From Mycetohabitans endofungorum (GTDB taxonomy: Bacteria; Pseudomonadota; Gammaproteobacteria; Burkholderiales; Burkholderiaceae): DNA of 64,000 nt. Below are positions 53,255-62,742 of this stretch, in pieces (the first letter of the stretch is position 1; the number at the start of each line of letters is the position of its first letter). The notes under the pieces are model-generated. The model worked only from the letters and a program-made list of their open reading frames with translations, ran no database searches and was not told the origin of the DNA. Made by a program: the position numbers and the translations under genes. The DNA is taken from assembly GCF_037477895.1 (NCBI RefSeq), contig NZ_CP132745.1, forward strand, positions 725,631-789,630, written 5' to 3'.

Positions 53255-54535
53255 CTAGTGGCGAAGCGCGATTTGCTTCTTCCAGCCGGCCAGGATCCGT
53301 TGCGTCAACGTATCGTAGTCGCGTCCGAAGTGGTGATCGCCGGGCATTTGCACCACGTCGACGCCGGTGCCGGCCAACGCTGGACACAGCGTGTCGGTTT
53401 CGTGCTCGCCATACACGCATTGGACGATCGATGCGGGCAACTTCACGACCTCGGGCTTGGCGGGCAGTGCGTCTGCGCTGGCCGGCATGCCGAGCCAGCC
53501 CGTGACGCGGATCTGAAAGTCGGCGGCCGGCGCGAAGCCAAGCAACGACACGTACGACACGCGCTCGCGCAACGGCTGCGGCAAGCGGTTATATAGGAAC
53601 GGCATGACATCGGCGCCAAACGAATAGCCGATTAGCGCGATGTCGCGCGCCTGCCAACGGGCGCCGTAGACGCGCAGCACGCGTGCAAGGTCGTGTGTGG
53701 TCTGCTCCGGTGTTTTGCGGCTCCAGAAATAGCGCAGACTATCCCAGCCGATCACCGATACGCCGTCTTTTTGCAGATTTTCCGCGATGGTCTTGTCCAG
53801 GTCGCGCCATCCGCCGTCGCCGGACATCACGATCGCCAGCATGTTGGAAGGCTTAGGCGCCCGCAATTCGACCAGTGGCAGATCAGACACGTCCTCGTCG
53901 CCGGTAGACGGCGCGCGCAGGTACGGCGCCGCCCATGCGCGCAGCCGTTCCGCCGGGCTCTTGCCCGCGGCTGTACCGGTCACGAAAAAACCTGGCAGCC
54001 CGGTGCCGCGGCTCACCGTCGGGTCGGGCGGGCACGGCTGGAACCGCGCGTCGAGCGTAGGCGCTGGATCGAGCGACAGTGCGCCGGCCACCGTATTGGC
54101 CGGAGCCTGGGAGAGAACTTGCTTGGCCAGCGTCGCGCCTTGTCCGGTCCCCGCGACGATCGGCGCGAAATAACGGGACGAATTCCACTGTCGTTCCAGC
54201 TGGTGGCTCAACGCTTCGGCGTCGCCGACCAGATGTTGGCAGCTTTGCGGTTTGGCGGCCAAATTCGCCGCATAGCGACGGGTATCGACGCCGACAACCA
54301 GCACGCCCTCGTGCGCCAACGCCTGTGCGGTGTCGTGATCCGATCCGCTCCAGCCGTTTGCGTCGGAGAACAGCACGACGAAGCCGCGCAAGGGACCGTC
54401 CGGACGGGTCAGCGTGACTTCACCATAGCGCCCGCCGGGTAGCGTGCTGGTGGCGGCGGCGTGGGCGGCGGGCAGCGCGAGCGTGCATGCTGCGATCGCG
54501 TGAGCCGCGGCGATGACCAAGGAACGAATTTTCAC
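53255..54535 (-). CDS. acvB: AcvB/VirJ-family periplasmic protein
   Basis: 427 residues starting at GTG 54535 with a signal peptide (about 1-27, cleaved near AAHAA). Two serine-hydrolase-like halves follow. The second is the VirJ domain, with NMLAIVMSGDGGWRDLDKTI and the nucleophile elbow LIGYSFGADVMPF, and a late catalytic His in GDHHFGRDYDT. In Agrobacterium AcvB hydrolyses lysyl-phosphatidylglycerol and is needed for virulence and envelope homeostasis. Here its GTG overlaps the mprF stop (GTGA) with AGGAGG upstream, as in lpiA-acvB operons. Confidence 0.9.
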   Translation of the reverse strand: MKIRSLVIAAAHAIAACTLALPAAHAAATSTLPGGRYGEVTLTRPDGPLRGFVVLFSDANGWSGSDHDTAQALAHEGVLVVGVDTRRYAANLAAKPQSCQHLVGDAEALSHQLERQWNSSRYFAPIVAGTGQGATLAKQVLSQAPANTVAGALSLDPAPTLDARFQPCPPDPTVSRGTGLPGFFVTGTAAGKSPAERLRAWAAPYLRAPSTGDEDVSDLPLVELRAPKPSNMLAIVMSGDGGWRDLDKTIAENLQKDGVSVIGWDSLRYFWSRKTPEQTTHDLARVLRVYGARWQARDIALIGYSFGADVMPFLYNRLPQPLRERVSYVSLLGFAPAADFQIRVTGWLGMPASADALPAKPEVVKLPASIVQCVYGEHETDTLCPALAGTGVDVVQMPGDHHFGRDYDTLTQRILAGWKKQIALRH

Positions 54536-57141
54536 GAGCGCCAGCCTCCTGCCAGCAGCGAGATGTCGGCCAGTGTCACGAATAGGCCGAGCGAGCCGGA
54601 CACCGCCAGGTAACGCGGTTCCCAGCGCGGCTGAAACTTGCTCTTGAACCCACGCAGGCCGCGGAAATTGTAGAAGCGTCCGCCAAGGTGCCACGCCAGT
54701 CGCGCGACGCGCTGCCACAGCGACGGAAATGGCGTCGGTTGCACGCCCGACAGTGGCGCGATGCCCAGACTCAACGTGCGCAGTCCCGCCTCCTTTAAAT
54801 GCAGGGTCAGCTTAGTGAACAGATAGTCCATCGCGTATCCGGACGCATCCGGCAAGTAGCGCATCACGCCAACGGTCGCCTCGGTGTGCACGTCCGTCGT
54901 CATGAATGTGACGAACGCGACCGCACGGCCGTGCTGGCGCAGCAACATGACCGATTGCGCGGCCAGATACGACGGGTTGAATGCGGCCACCGAAAAGCTC
55001 TTTTCTCGCGCCACGCGGCTTTGCAGCCATGCGTCGGAGATTGACTTGAGCGTCGGCAGGCATTCCGGCATGCGCGCCGGTTCAACTACTTCGACAGCCA
55101 GCCCGTCGCGTTCGCCGCGCTTGAGGGCGTAGCGAAGATGGGCGCGGTGAGACCCCTTTAGATCGAAGTCGGCTAGCGGGATGTTCGCCTCCTCGCCTAG
55201 TTTCATCAGGTGCAAGCCGGTATCGAGGTAGAACGGTAGTGCGTCGGCGCGCACCTGGTAGAACGCGGCGCGGCCGCCGTGCGTGTGCGCTAGTGCGATG
55301 AAACGGCGGATCAGCTCGGGCCATTCGTCGCGCGGGCCGACTGGGTCGTGCAGCGCCACCCACGTGCGTCCACGCTTGGCATACATCAGGAAGGCCTGGC
55401 GCGATGCGGAGAACAGGAAGCTCTTGTCGCCCATCATCGCGAGTCCTGCGTCGCTGCGTTCTTGCGCACGCACGATACGCGCCGCGTCGGCCAGATCCTG
55501 TTCAGCCGGTTTCACGAAGCGGCCGGCCGCCGGTCGTAGCAACTGCCAGAAGGCCAGCGCTGCCGCGCATAGCGCGGCAGCCAACGTAGCGCGTAACGCG
55601 CGCGGGGCCCGGCCGTCGAACGCGAATTGCCACCATAGCTCGTGGGTGTACGGCACGTCGCGGAACGCGTACAGCATGATCCATGCCGCAATCACGATTA
55701 CGATGCTGACTGACACCAGCCAACTGAGCGTGAAGCGCTCCGCGAATAGCGACGAGCGGCGGTTGAAGTGGTGCCGCGTTGCGATTAACAGCAGCACCAG
55801 GATCCCGAGCACGCCGGCTTCAATGAACGCCAGCCCCTTGGTCAGCGATAGTCCGAGGTTGACGCTGGTCAGCAGCAAGGCTAGCCACCATGCGGCATCG
55901 AGCCGGCGCAGCAGTCCGCGGGCGACGAATAGCAGCAGCACGCCGAGTACGCTGGCGAGTAACTGCGAGCTTTCAAGGACCCACAGTGGCACGAGCGTGC
56001 TTAGCACCACAATCCGGTGCATGAACGCCGGTGTTGCGCCGGAGACAATCAGCATGCAGCCGACCGCGAACGTGATGGTGCTCAGCAGTAGCGGCGCGAG
56101 CTGTGCGAGGCTGCGTGCGGTGTGCAGTGCGGGAGAAGTCATCACTACGTGCTTGAGCGTGCGTCCTTCGAACATGACCAGCGCGCCACCGCAAACGAGC
56201 AGCGGCAGCCCGAAGTAGATGGCCCGGTAGGCGAGCAACGCAGCTACCAGTTGCGGCATCGGCAGGTCTCGACCGAAGGCGATTAGCACCACGCCTTCGA
56301 ATACGCCGACGCCGCCAGGGGTGTGGCCGACCATCCCGAGCAGCAACGCCGCCGCATAGACCGTCATGAATGTGGCGAAGCCAATCGACGCATCTGGCAA
56401 CAGGACCCACAGCGCCAGCGCGGCGCCGGCGACGTCAACAATCGCCCAGCCCAGCTGGGCGATCAAATTGCGCCGCGACGGAATCGTCAGCGCGAGCCAG
56501 CGCCGCGTGCCGCCGCCAATCGTGCGTGGTTGGCTGCGGCATGCCATCACTAGTGCCGCGATTGCCGTGAGCGCGAGCACACCCGCGCAGCGCAGCATCA
56601 ATGCCGGCAGGTGCAGCGCTGACTCGAGCTGGCCGGCGGCGACCAGCATGCCGGTGGCGCTTATTAGTACCAGCGCCGCGGCCAGACCGATGCCCGTGAA
56701 TACGGTCAGGCGCCCGACTTGTGCCGGCGTCACGCCCGCCGCGCCGTAAATCCTGCAACGTACGGCCCCGCCGGTCAACGCGCCGAAGCCCGTTGCGTTG
56801 CCGATGGCCGAGCCGACCGTCGCACCGAGTAGTAACAATGCGCGCGGTACCCGTGCGCCGATGTGGTGCAGTCCGGCCATGTCTCGCCCGACGAGTCCGA
56901 TGTAGCTCAGGACCGTGGCGGCGAGCGCGCCGGCCCATTCCGCGGCGCTTAATTGGCGCAGTTGATGGATCACCGAGCGGTAATGGACCGCGTGAGACAA
57001 ATGTTGTAACAGTACGAGCAGCAGCGCGCAGCCGCCCAATGCAATTGCTGGGGTAACCAGGCGTTGCGCGTGTCGCAGCATGGCCCAGCGGTGGGTCTCG
57101 GCGCGTGCGGTCGAAAGAGTCAGTTTGATTTGGGGACGCAT
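54532..57141 (-). CDS. mprF: Bifunctional lysyl-phosphatidylglycerol synthase/flippase
   Basis: 869 residues. The N-terminal 520 residues contain about 12-14 hydrophobic helices (flippase/LPG_synthase_TM), including GNATGFGALTGGAVRCRIYG and LLGMVGHTPGGVGVFEGVVL. The C-terminal cytosolic DUF2156 domain shows MMGDKSFLFSASRQAFLMYA, HDPVGPRDEW, AFYQVRADALPFYLDTGLHL and FKSKFQPRWEPRYLAV. It uses Lys-tRNA to make lysyl-PG and flips it outward, lowering membrane charge and giving resistance to cationic peptides and acid. It forms a translationally coupled operon with acvB. Confidence 0.93.
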   Translation of the reverse strand: MRPQIKLTLSTARAETHRWAMLRHAQRLVTPAIALGGCALLLVLLQHLSHAVHYRSVIHQLRQLSAAEWAGALAATVLSYIGLVGRDMAGLHHIGARVPRALLLLGATVGSAIGNATGFGALTGGAVRCRIYGAAGVTPAQVGRLTVFTGIGLAAALVLISATGMLVAAGQLESALHLPALMLRCAGVLALTAIAALVMACRSQPRTIGGGTRRWLALTIPSRRNLIAQLGWAIVDVAGAALALWVLLPDASIGFATFMTVYAAALLLGMVGHTPGGVGVFEGVVLIAFGRDLPMPQLVAALLAYRAIYFGLPLLVCGGALVMFEGRTLKHVVMTSPALHTARSLAQLAPLLLSTITFAVGCMLIVSGATPAFMHRIVVLSTLVPLWVLESSQLLASVLGVLLLFVARGLLRRLDAAWWLALLLTSVNLGLSLTKGLAFIEAGVLGILVLLLIATRHHFNRRSSLFAERFTLSWLVSVSIVIVIAAWIMLYAFRDVPYTHELWWQFAFDGRAPRALRATLAAALCAAALAFWQLLRPAAGRFVKPAEQDLADAARIVRAQERSDAGLAMMGDKSFLFSASRQAFLMYAKRGRTWVALHDPVGPRDEWPELIRRFIALAHTHGGRAAFYQVRADALPFYLDTGLHLMKLGEEANIPLADFDLKGSHRAHLRYALKRGERDGLAVEVVEPARMPECLPTLKSISDAWLQSRVAREKSFSVAAFNPSYLAAQSVMLLRQHGRAVAFVTFMTTDVHTEATVGVMRYLPDASGYAMDYLFTKLTLHLKEAGLRTLSLGIAPLSGVQPTPFPSLWQRVARLAWHLGGRFYNFRGLRGFKSKFQPRWEPRYLAVSGSLGLFVTLADISLLAGGWRS

Positions 57142-57427
57142 GAGTAGTGCGCGACTTCAAGGAATCCACGGCTTGGCCGTCCGAACGCGACGGCTAAGCT
57201 GCGGAAAGACGTCAACAAAACGTCTATATCGGCACGTGCGTTGACAGTGTTGACTCATTTGGTGTGCCCGGCTTCCACCTCACACGTCCTTTTGGACCTG
57301 CGGGCGTCTTCATGAAGGGATTGCCGGGCGCTAGAGCCGACTACCGACCGAGTGGGACAACGGTGTGAAGTTTGTCGGCTGGCTAAAAGATGGATGGGCG
57401 CAGCGGCGATGAAGAGGGGGCCTCCGG
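57142..57427. other. Intergenic stretch upstream of mprF
   Basis: No gene seen in these 286 bases. It should contain the mprF promoter on the minus strand, but I could not point to clear -35/-10 elements. Confidence 0.4.
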
Positions 57428-57853
57428 TTACAAGAGAAGCGGGTTTTTTCCTTTAGCCTCCTTGGGTTGTGCGAGATCTGCAGCGGATATTTTTTCTATG
57501 TTGTACTTTTTTACCTGTTTCCACGCCTTATCCGCTTGTTCATGCTTGGCTCTAAGCACTTTTTGTTCTTTTTCTTTCGGCTTTTGCATTTTGAGATATT
57601 GGGATATGTTCGATTTTTCCCAATTTTCTAACGTTTTTGGCCACTCCTTCTCTACCTTTTCCCGGTAAAAAGCGTCGCGTTCTTCTTTGGAGAGATGCTT
57701 GCGAGAGAAAAGTCCGCAGAATACACCAGTATTTACTGTGCTGTGCTCGGCTGCACGCCGACTTGGAGCGTTATTCGGTTGTGTCGACGTATTAGCTGGT
57801 GAAAGCAGTCTATGGATAGCATTGGAGAAGTTTTGCGAGATCTGAGGTTTCAT
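57428..57853 (-). CDS. Small putative secreted effector A (unrecognised family)
   Basis: 141 residues. The N-terminal 40 are rich in Ser, Thr, Asn and Pro (MKPQISQNFSNAIHRLLSPA) without hydrophobic stretch, resembling type III secretion leaders. A GLFSRK motif sits at about 48-53. The C-terminal 85 residues are highly charged, probably helical (SKEERDAFYREKVEKEWPKT). AGGA precedes the ATG. The gene is AT-richer than mprF next to it. No known domain is recognised. It lies 334 bp from effector-like gene B, on the same strand and with a related GLFSRK motif. Confidence 0.6.
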   Translation of the reverse strand: MKPQISQNFSNAIHRLLSPANTSTQPNNAPSRRAAEHSTVNTGVFCGLFSRKHLSKEERDAFYREKVEKEWPKTLENWEKSNISQYLKMQKPKEKEQKVLRAKHEQADKAWKQVKKYNIEKISAADLAQPKEAKGKNPLLL

Positions 57854-58187
57854 ACCTATTTCCTTGCCTGTTTTTCGTGATGCGATAAAAGCTGGATTGC
57901 TAATCGTGCCGATAAAAATGGGACGAAAGGAATAACATAGTCGTTACATCCTGATCACCGTCGATACTTGAGAAAGTAGGAGTAGCGTAACGGCCGTTAG
58001 ACCGCTCGTTTCGGTCACATCCGACGTATTGGCGAGCGAAGCGAAGCGTGGTGTGTCGAGAGGCGGCCATTAACACGCCGCTGTGGAGCCATGCGGGTTG
58101 GCATGCCGCCCGATGCTTACCGCTATGCGCAGAACTTCGGTTCTTGCTGCTTCGGAAAGGACCCATATGCGGCAGGTTTCCCCTGGG
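57854..58187. other. Intergenic stretch between the two effector-like genes
   Basis: Frames 57900-58166 (-) and 58048-58242 (+) overlap each other and have no family match. I found no hrpII-type box (TTCG-N16-TTCG) in it by eye. Confidence 0.4.
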
Positions 58188-59177
58188 TCAATCCATTACG
58201 GAACCTTTATCCGATTTGCTCAGGCCTGTTGGTGGAGCCTGATTTTCAGGCTCGACAGGTAGCCAACGCCCCGTCTTTTTCGCCGTTTTCAGCCCCTCGA
58301 TGATTAGGGTCTCTTTGCGTAAAGACACTGTTTTCATTTTTTCGGTGGCGAGTAGGACCCTTTGTGAGGGCCTTTTATCCGATTTCGGCGGACGGGGCGG
58401 TGCTGCCTGAGTGGTTTGCTTCGATGAAATGTTACCTCCGGTAGGACGGAAAGCTGGGACGGCAGGAGTTGTAGGGAATTTTTTAAGGAGCTCGGCCTCC
58501 GTTTCTGTTATATCTTCAATGTCTTTTGAGGCAACTTTATCTTTGCCTCTCTGATTTTTCCGCATAGTTTTCTTCGCTTCGGAGATCACAGTCTTTGTGC
58601 TTAACAACTCTGCCTTCATTGTTTTGACTTCGACTTCGACTTTTTTGAATTCGACTTTTTTGACGTTGACTTGGCCTATTTTTACCCTCGCAAACGCCTC
58701 GTTTGACGAAGTGCCACTGCTTCGGGTAGCCAGGTCAGCCCCATGGACGTCCAGATGCGTACGTGGATCCTTTCGTTCGAGTGACTTGATGTCTGAAGGA
58801 AAACCCTTTGCCGTGCTGGTTTGTGCAGAAGCTTTTGTTCCAACGCCGGCGCGATTGTCAGCGAAGGCAGGATGTGACGGAACTTGAGGAAACTCCTTAA
58901 TAAGCTTGCTCTGCGACGAGCCGCATGGACGGAAGGCTTTTTTCAGCTGCTTGGCCACATTCCGGACTGTTTGTGACGTTTTCGAGTCGGGGGAGGCTGG
59001 CTTTTCCGTTGGCGGTTGCGTCGATATCGTCTTTTTCTTGCGCGAAAACAATCCGTCGAATTTGCTGTGCCAAGATCGCTCGCGTCCCGCGACGGTGTTG
59101 CCGGATGTCGTTACATTGCCCCGGGGTGTCGGATCGGATTGGCGTGCTTGGCGGAATGGGTTGATCGTTATGCTCAT
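58188..59177 (-). CDS. Putative secreted effector B, Lys/Ser/Thr-rich (unrecognised family)
   Basis: 329 residues. The leader MSITINPFRQARQSDPTPRG is Ser/Thr/Arg-rich, followed by FDGLFSRKKKTIS, which shares GLFSRK with gene A. Residues 80-330 are low-complexity, basic and proline/serine-rich, with a heptad-like segment (VNVKKVEFKKVEVEVKTMKA). A motif is repeated: LIKEFPQVPSHPAF near 94-107 and LLKKFPTTPAVPAF near 228-241. No signal peptide, membrane helix or catalytic motif is visible. No good ribosome binding site precedes the ATG. Secretion is inferred from composition only. Confidence 0.6.
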   Translation of the reverse strand: MSITINPFRQARQSDPTPRGNVTTSGNTVAGRERSWHSKFDGLFSRKKKTISTQPPTEKPASPDSKTSQTVRNVAKQLKKAFRPCGSSQSKLIKEFPQVPSHPAFADNRAGVGTKASAQTSTAKGFPSDIKSLERKDPRTHLDVHGADLATRSSGTSSNEAFARVKIGQVNVKKVEFKKVEVEVKTMKAELLSTKTVISEAKKTMRKNQRGKDKVASKDIEDITETEAELLKKFPTTPAVPAFRPTGGNISSKQTTQAAPPRPPKSDKRPSQRVLLATEKMKTVSLRKETLIIEGLKTAKKTGRWLPVEPENQAPPTGLSKSDKGSVMD

Positions 59178-59823
59178 GACGGTGGAGAGAACAGGAGGTG
59201 GGGTCTACATTACGCCGCCATCAGTATCTGTTTGAATGTCGGATCCGCATAAACGTTTCGGGAAACGAATGGCCACGTGCTGTTGGATGGCCGGGATGTA
59301 TACTTTGCGTGTTAGCGTTCTCTAGGTGTGGCCAGCAAATCGAATGGGCATCCGACGGGGAATTCGTTGACTATTCAATGCGTTCCGACGAACAGCAATG
59401 CATTCAATCTCCGTCCATTACGATTTGCCCAGACGCAAAACAGGATGTGTTTTTCTCCACGCGCGGACACACGAGGGCAGTCAACGGTTCGGGGCGACGC
59501 GACAGGCGACGTCGATAACGAGAATACCCGTGATTATCGATGAACCAAGTTCCGGTGTTCTCAACGATACCCTACCGCGCTATTTGTAGCCCTGGCTGGC
59601 ATGATCCGGGAACGTCGATAAGCCGCAATGGCTGCGATGCGCGCGGTGGCCGCTGCTACTTCGAAGTCGAACTCTTTCACTGTTAGGGTTTTCGGTAATT
59701 AATACCGATTCGTGCGGCGGTACAGCAAATACCCGTAATTAATTCTCCTGGAACCACCCCTACGGCGGCTCGTTATGTGTAAAATTCGGACGCTGAAATC
59801 AATTCGTAAGGGTTGTAACAGGA
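59178..59823. other. Intergenic stretch without supported gene
   Basis: Overlapping short plus-strand frames (59198-59518, 59328-59543) have no family features. The right end contains paired AT-rich words (GGTAATTAAT near 59694 and GTAATTAATT near 59735) upstream of the symporter gene, perhaps its promoter. Confidence 0.4.
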
Positions 59824-61365
59824 ATGAGCGTGGAAGTTTTTCTGGCATCGGCCATTGGCCACCTGAACGGAGTGTTGTGGAACTACATGCTGATCGCGCT
59901 GTTGCTGGGTGCGGGAGCATGGTTCACATGGCGCTTTGCCGGCATCCAGCTTCGCGCGCTGCCGCTGAGCGTGCAGACGCTGTTTCGCGACGATGGCGAA
60001 GGCAAGCGCAAGGGCGATGGCATTTCCTCGTTCCAAGCCTTTGCCACGGGGCTTGCAAGCCGGGTCGGCACGGGCAACATCGTGGGCGTCGCCGTTGCGT
60101 TGAGCGCGGGCGGTCCCGGTGCGATCTTCTGGATGTGGCTGACCGCGCTGCTCGGCATGGCGCTCGCATTCGTTGAGGCCACGCTCGCGCAGATATTCAA
60201 GGTGTCCCATCACGACAACACTTTTCGTGGCGGCCCGGCCTACTATATCTGGGTTGGATTGCGTTCCAGGCGGCTCGGGATGGTGTTTGCCGCATCGTTG
60301 ATTCTTGCGTTCGGCCTCGTGTTCAACGCAGTGCAGGCCAATTCGGTCGCGGACGCACTGCATGCGTCGTTCGGCACGGACCGGGTTGTCACGGGAGCCT
60401 TGCTGATCGTGTTGATCGCGCCGGTGATCTTTGGCGGGATTCGCCGCATTGCACGCATCGCGCAGTTCCTCGTGCCGGTGATGGCCTTCGGCTACCTTGC
60501 ACTGGCTGGCTACGTACTGTTGGCACACTTGAGTTCGTTCCCGGCGGTGATCGCGTTGATCGTGCGCAGTGCGTTCGGCCTCGAGCAGGCGGTCGGCGGC
60601 GTCGCAGGCTACGCCATCAGCCAGATCGTTGCGGTCGGCATCAAGCGCGGACTGTTCTCAAACGAGGCGGGTATGGGTAGCGCGCCGAACGCGGCAGCGA
60701 CCGCCACCACGCGCCATCCTGTCACGCAGGGCCTGATTCAGATGCTCGGCGTGTTCGTCGACACGATCCTGATCTGCAGTGCGACGGCGTTGATCATTTT
60801 GTTGTCTGGCGAGTACCAGCCTGGCGCGCCGGTCGAGGGTGCAGTGCTCACGCAGCGCGCGATGTCCAGCCATGTCGGCGATTGGGGCGCGACGTTCCTG
60901 ACGTGTGCGATCTTCATGCTCGCGTTCTCGTCGATCATGGGCAACTATGCGTGTGCCGAGGGCAACGTCATGTTCATCACACGGCGCAAGGACGTGCTGG
61001 TCGGGTTCCGATGCGCGGTGCTCGGCATGGTGATGTTTGGCAGCGTCGCGAAGTTGCCGCTGATCTGGTCGATGGCCGACTTGAGCATGGGGCTGATGGC
61101 TACGATCAACTTGTTGGCAGTCTTGGCGCTTGGCAAGTATGCGCGCGCCGCATGGCTCGACTATTGTGCTCAGCGTAACGCTGGCATTGCGCAACCCGTG
61201 TTCAACCGGCACACGATCACCGGCTTGGATGCGATATTGCCGGAGGGCGCATGGAGTGGCGATGCATATCGCCCTTCCGCCGCCCGACAGAGCATTGGCG
61301 TGCAATCGGTTTCGAAAGGAGTGCGCTCGCGCTCGGTGCCGGCTTGGGCAACCGACTCCAAGTAA
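59824..61365 (+). CDS. Sodium:alanine symporter family (AGCS) amino-acid permease
   Basis: 513-residue integral membrane transporter with about 10-11 helices. AGCS signatures are ISSFQAFATGLASRVGTGNI (GTGNI motif), GGPGAIFWMWLTALLGMALA, RGGPAYYI and KRGLFSNEAGMGSAPNAAAT near the middle. It imports alanine or glycine, perhaps glutamine, with Na+ or H+. The C-terminal 60 residues are hydrophilic. It stands alone; the next intact gene is 980 bp away. Confidence 0.93.
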   Translation: MSVEVFLASAIGHLNGVLWNYMLIALLLGAGAWFTWRFAGIQLRALPLSVQTLFRDDGEGKRKGDGISSFQAFATGLASRVGTGNIVGVAVALSAGGPGAIFWMWLTALLGMALAFVEATLAQIFKVSHHDNTFRGGPAYYIWVGLRSRRLGMVFAASLILAFGLVFNAVQANSVADALHASFGTDRVVTGALLIVLIAPVIFGGIRRIARIAQFLVPVMAFGYLALAGYVLLAHLSSFPAVIALIVRSAFGLEQAVGGVAGYAISQIVAVGIKRGLFSNEAGMGSAPNAAATATTRHPVTQGLIQMLGVFVDTILICSATALIILLSGEYQPGAPVEGAVLTQRAMSSHVGDWGATFLTCAIFMLAFSSIMGNYACAEGNVMFITRRKDVLVGFRCAVLGMVMFGSVAKLPLIWSMADLSMGLMATINLLAVLALGKYARAAWLDYCAQRNAGIAQPVFNRHTITGLDAILPEGAWSGDAYRPSAARQSIGVQSVSKGVRSRSVPAWATDSK

Positions 61366-61399
61366 CTGGCGATAATGTTGCCGGCGCTGTGGTGCTGCG

Positions 61400-62245
61400 G
61401 CGTCGCGTGGCTGAAAGCCGCAGCCGCGGCGCCACGCGCGGTTGGCGGCATGGCTGCCACAGGTACCGTACTGCTGTGTACTGTGGCGGCATGGGCGGTG
61501 CGAGCGCACTGGTCCGATTGCAGTGAGTTGGGTAAACATCTGCTGGCCGGCAGCGCTGCTGTAGGGCTTCCCTCTTGGCACGGGCTGTTGTGGGCTTGAG
61601 CAGGGATGCGGCGCCGCTGTGATGGCCCTGTTAGGTGCGCTGCAGCCGCTATTGACGGCAGTTGTGGCATCGCGGTTGTTTGGAAAGCGACTCTCGTCGC
61701 TAGGTTGGACGGGCTTTGTTGGTGGGCTTGGCGCAGTGACGCGTCCTGCTGCCTAAACTCGCAGCGCATGATACCGCTGTGCTGCCCCATGCGGTCGCTG
61801 GCGCGACCGGCACGGTGCAGTGGATCGTGGTGATTGCGGCGATCTTCGCGGTATTGTCGATCATGGCGGGGACGCTGTATCAGAAAGCTTCGTTGTCGAA
61901 TGTGCATTTGACCAGCGCCGCCGCGTTACAGAACGCCGGCGCTGAGCTGGACGCCACCGCTTTCGCGCTGGTGCTTGGCGAACACCGCTGTGTCGCCGCG
62001 CCCCAACTGTGGGCGTAGTTGGCATGGGGTATCGTGATGCCGTCGGGTTTCGCGACGACCCTGCTGGTCCGGATGGTGCGACGCGGTGACGCCGGGTGAC
62101 GGCCCTGCTGTTCCTGGTGCCACCGTTGGCTGCGCCTGAAAGTTATCTAGGCGTTTGGCGAAACGTTGCTGCCGGTGCAATGGATCGGATTCGCCGTCGC
62201 GTTGGCGGGCGTGCTGCTTGCTCGCATACGAGCGTCCGCCTGCTG
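61400..62245 (+). pseudogene. Decayed DMT/EamA-family permease
   Basis: Fragments in several frames follow the order of a DMT transporter: GKHLLAG; GALQPLLTAVVASRLFGKRL with GWTGFVGGLGAV; AAIFAVLSIMAGTLYQK and LTSAAALQNAGAEL; then TALLFLVPPLAA; finally AFGETLLPVQWIGFAVALAG with VLLARI at the end. At least four stops or frameshifts separate them, so no protein is made. This is the second dead DMT-type exporter in the window (see 24290-26050). Confidence 0.75.
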
Positions 62246-62346
62246 AGCTGGTTGTCGATCGTGTATGCGGGTGTTTTCTTATATGCTTGAGTGCGCGCGA
62301 GTTGCCGCATCCGGGAGCGGCGGCACTCGGATGGTTGGAGCTAAAC

Positions 62347-62742
62347 GTGACGACGACTGTACTTCTTGTCGACGACGACCCGGAAACCCTCGCTGCCTGG
62401 GCCATTTGCTGCACGCAGCAGGGCTATGGGGTGCAGAGTGCCACTGACGGCGGGCATGCGCTAGCACTGCTCGACGCGACACAAATCGATATTGTCGTGG
62501 CCGATTGGCGCATGCCCAGGATGTCGGGGAGCGCATTGTGTCAGGCGATACGTAATCATCCCGTGCTTGCCGACACGCTGTTCATTCTTGTGTCGGGCGA
62601 ATCCAGTCCGCCCGCGTTCGTCCGCTACGACGCGTTTCTGCGCAAGCCGCTGGATTATCCTGAATTGTTTTCGACGATGCGTCGGTTGCTTGACGCGCGT
62701 GCCGAGGAGCGCGCCGCGACGCGCAGGCTGCCGAGCGTCTGA
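62347..62742 (+). CDS. Single-domain response regulator (CheY-like receiver)
   Basis: 131 residues. Acidic pocket D10-D11, phosphoacceptor D53 in DIVVADWRMPRMSG, Ser in LVSGES and the conserved Lys in FLRKPLDY are all present. There is no output domain, so it must act by protein contacts. The GTG start follows GGAG by 7 nt; an in-frame extension to 62155 belongs to the permease relic. A possible Hpt-like remnant lies about 250 bp downstream, suggesting that a phosphorelay once existed here. Confidence 0.85.
   Translation: MTTTVLLVDDDPETLAAWAICCTQQGYGVQSATDGGHALALLDATQIDIVVADWRMPRMSGSALCQAIRNHPVLADTLFILVSGESSPPAFVRYDAFLRKPLDYPELFSTMRRLLDARAEERAATRRLPSV

Noticed and set aside
59198..59518. Plus-strand frame of 106 codons between effector B and the symporter
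   Set aside because: AGGAGG occurs upstream, but spacing to a start codon is poor, three frames overlap and no family signal is seen.
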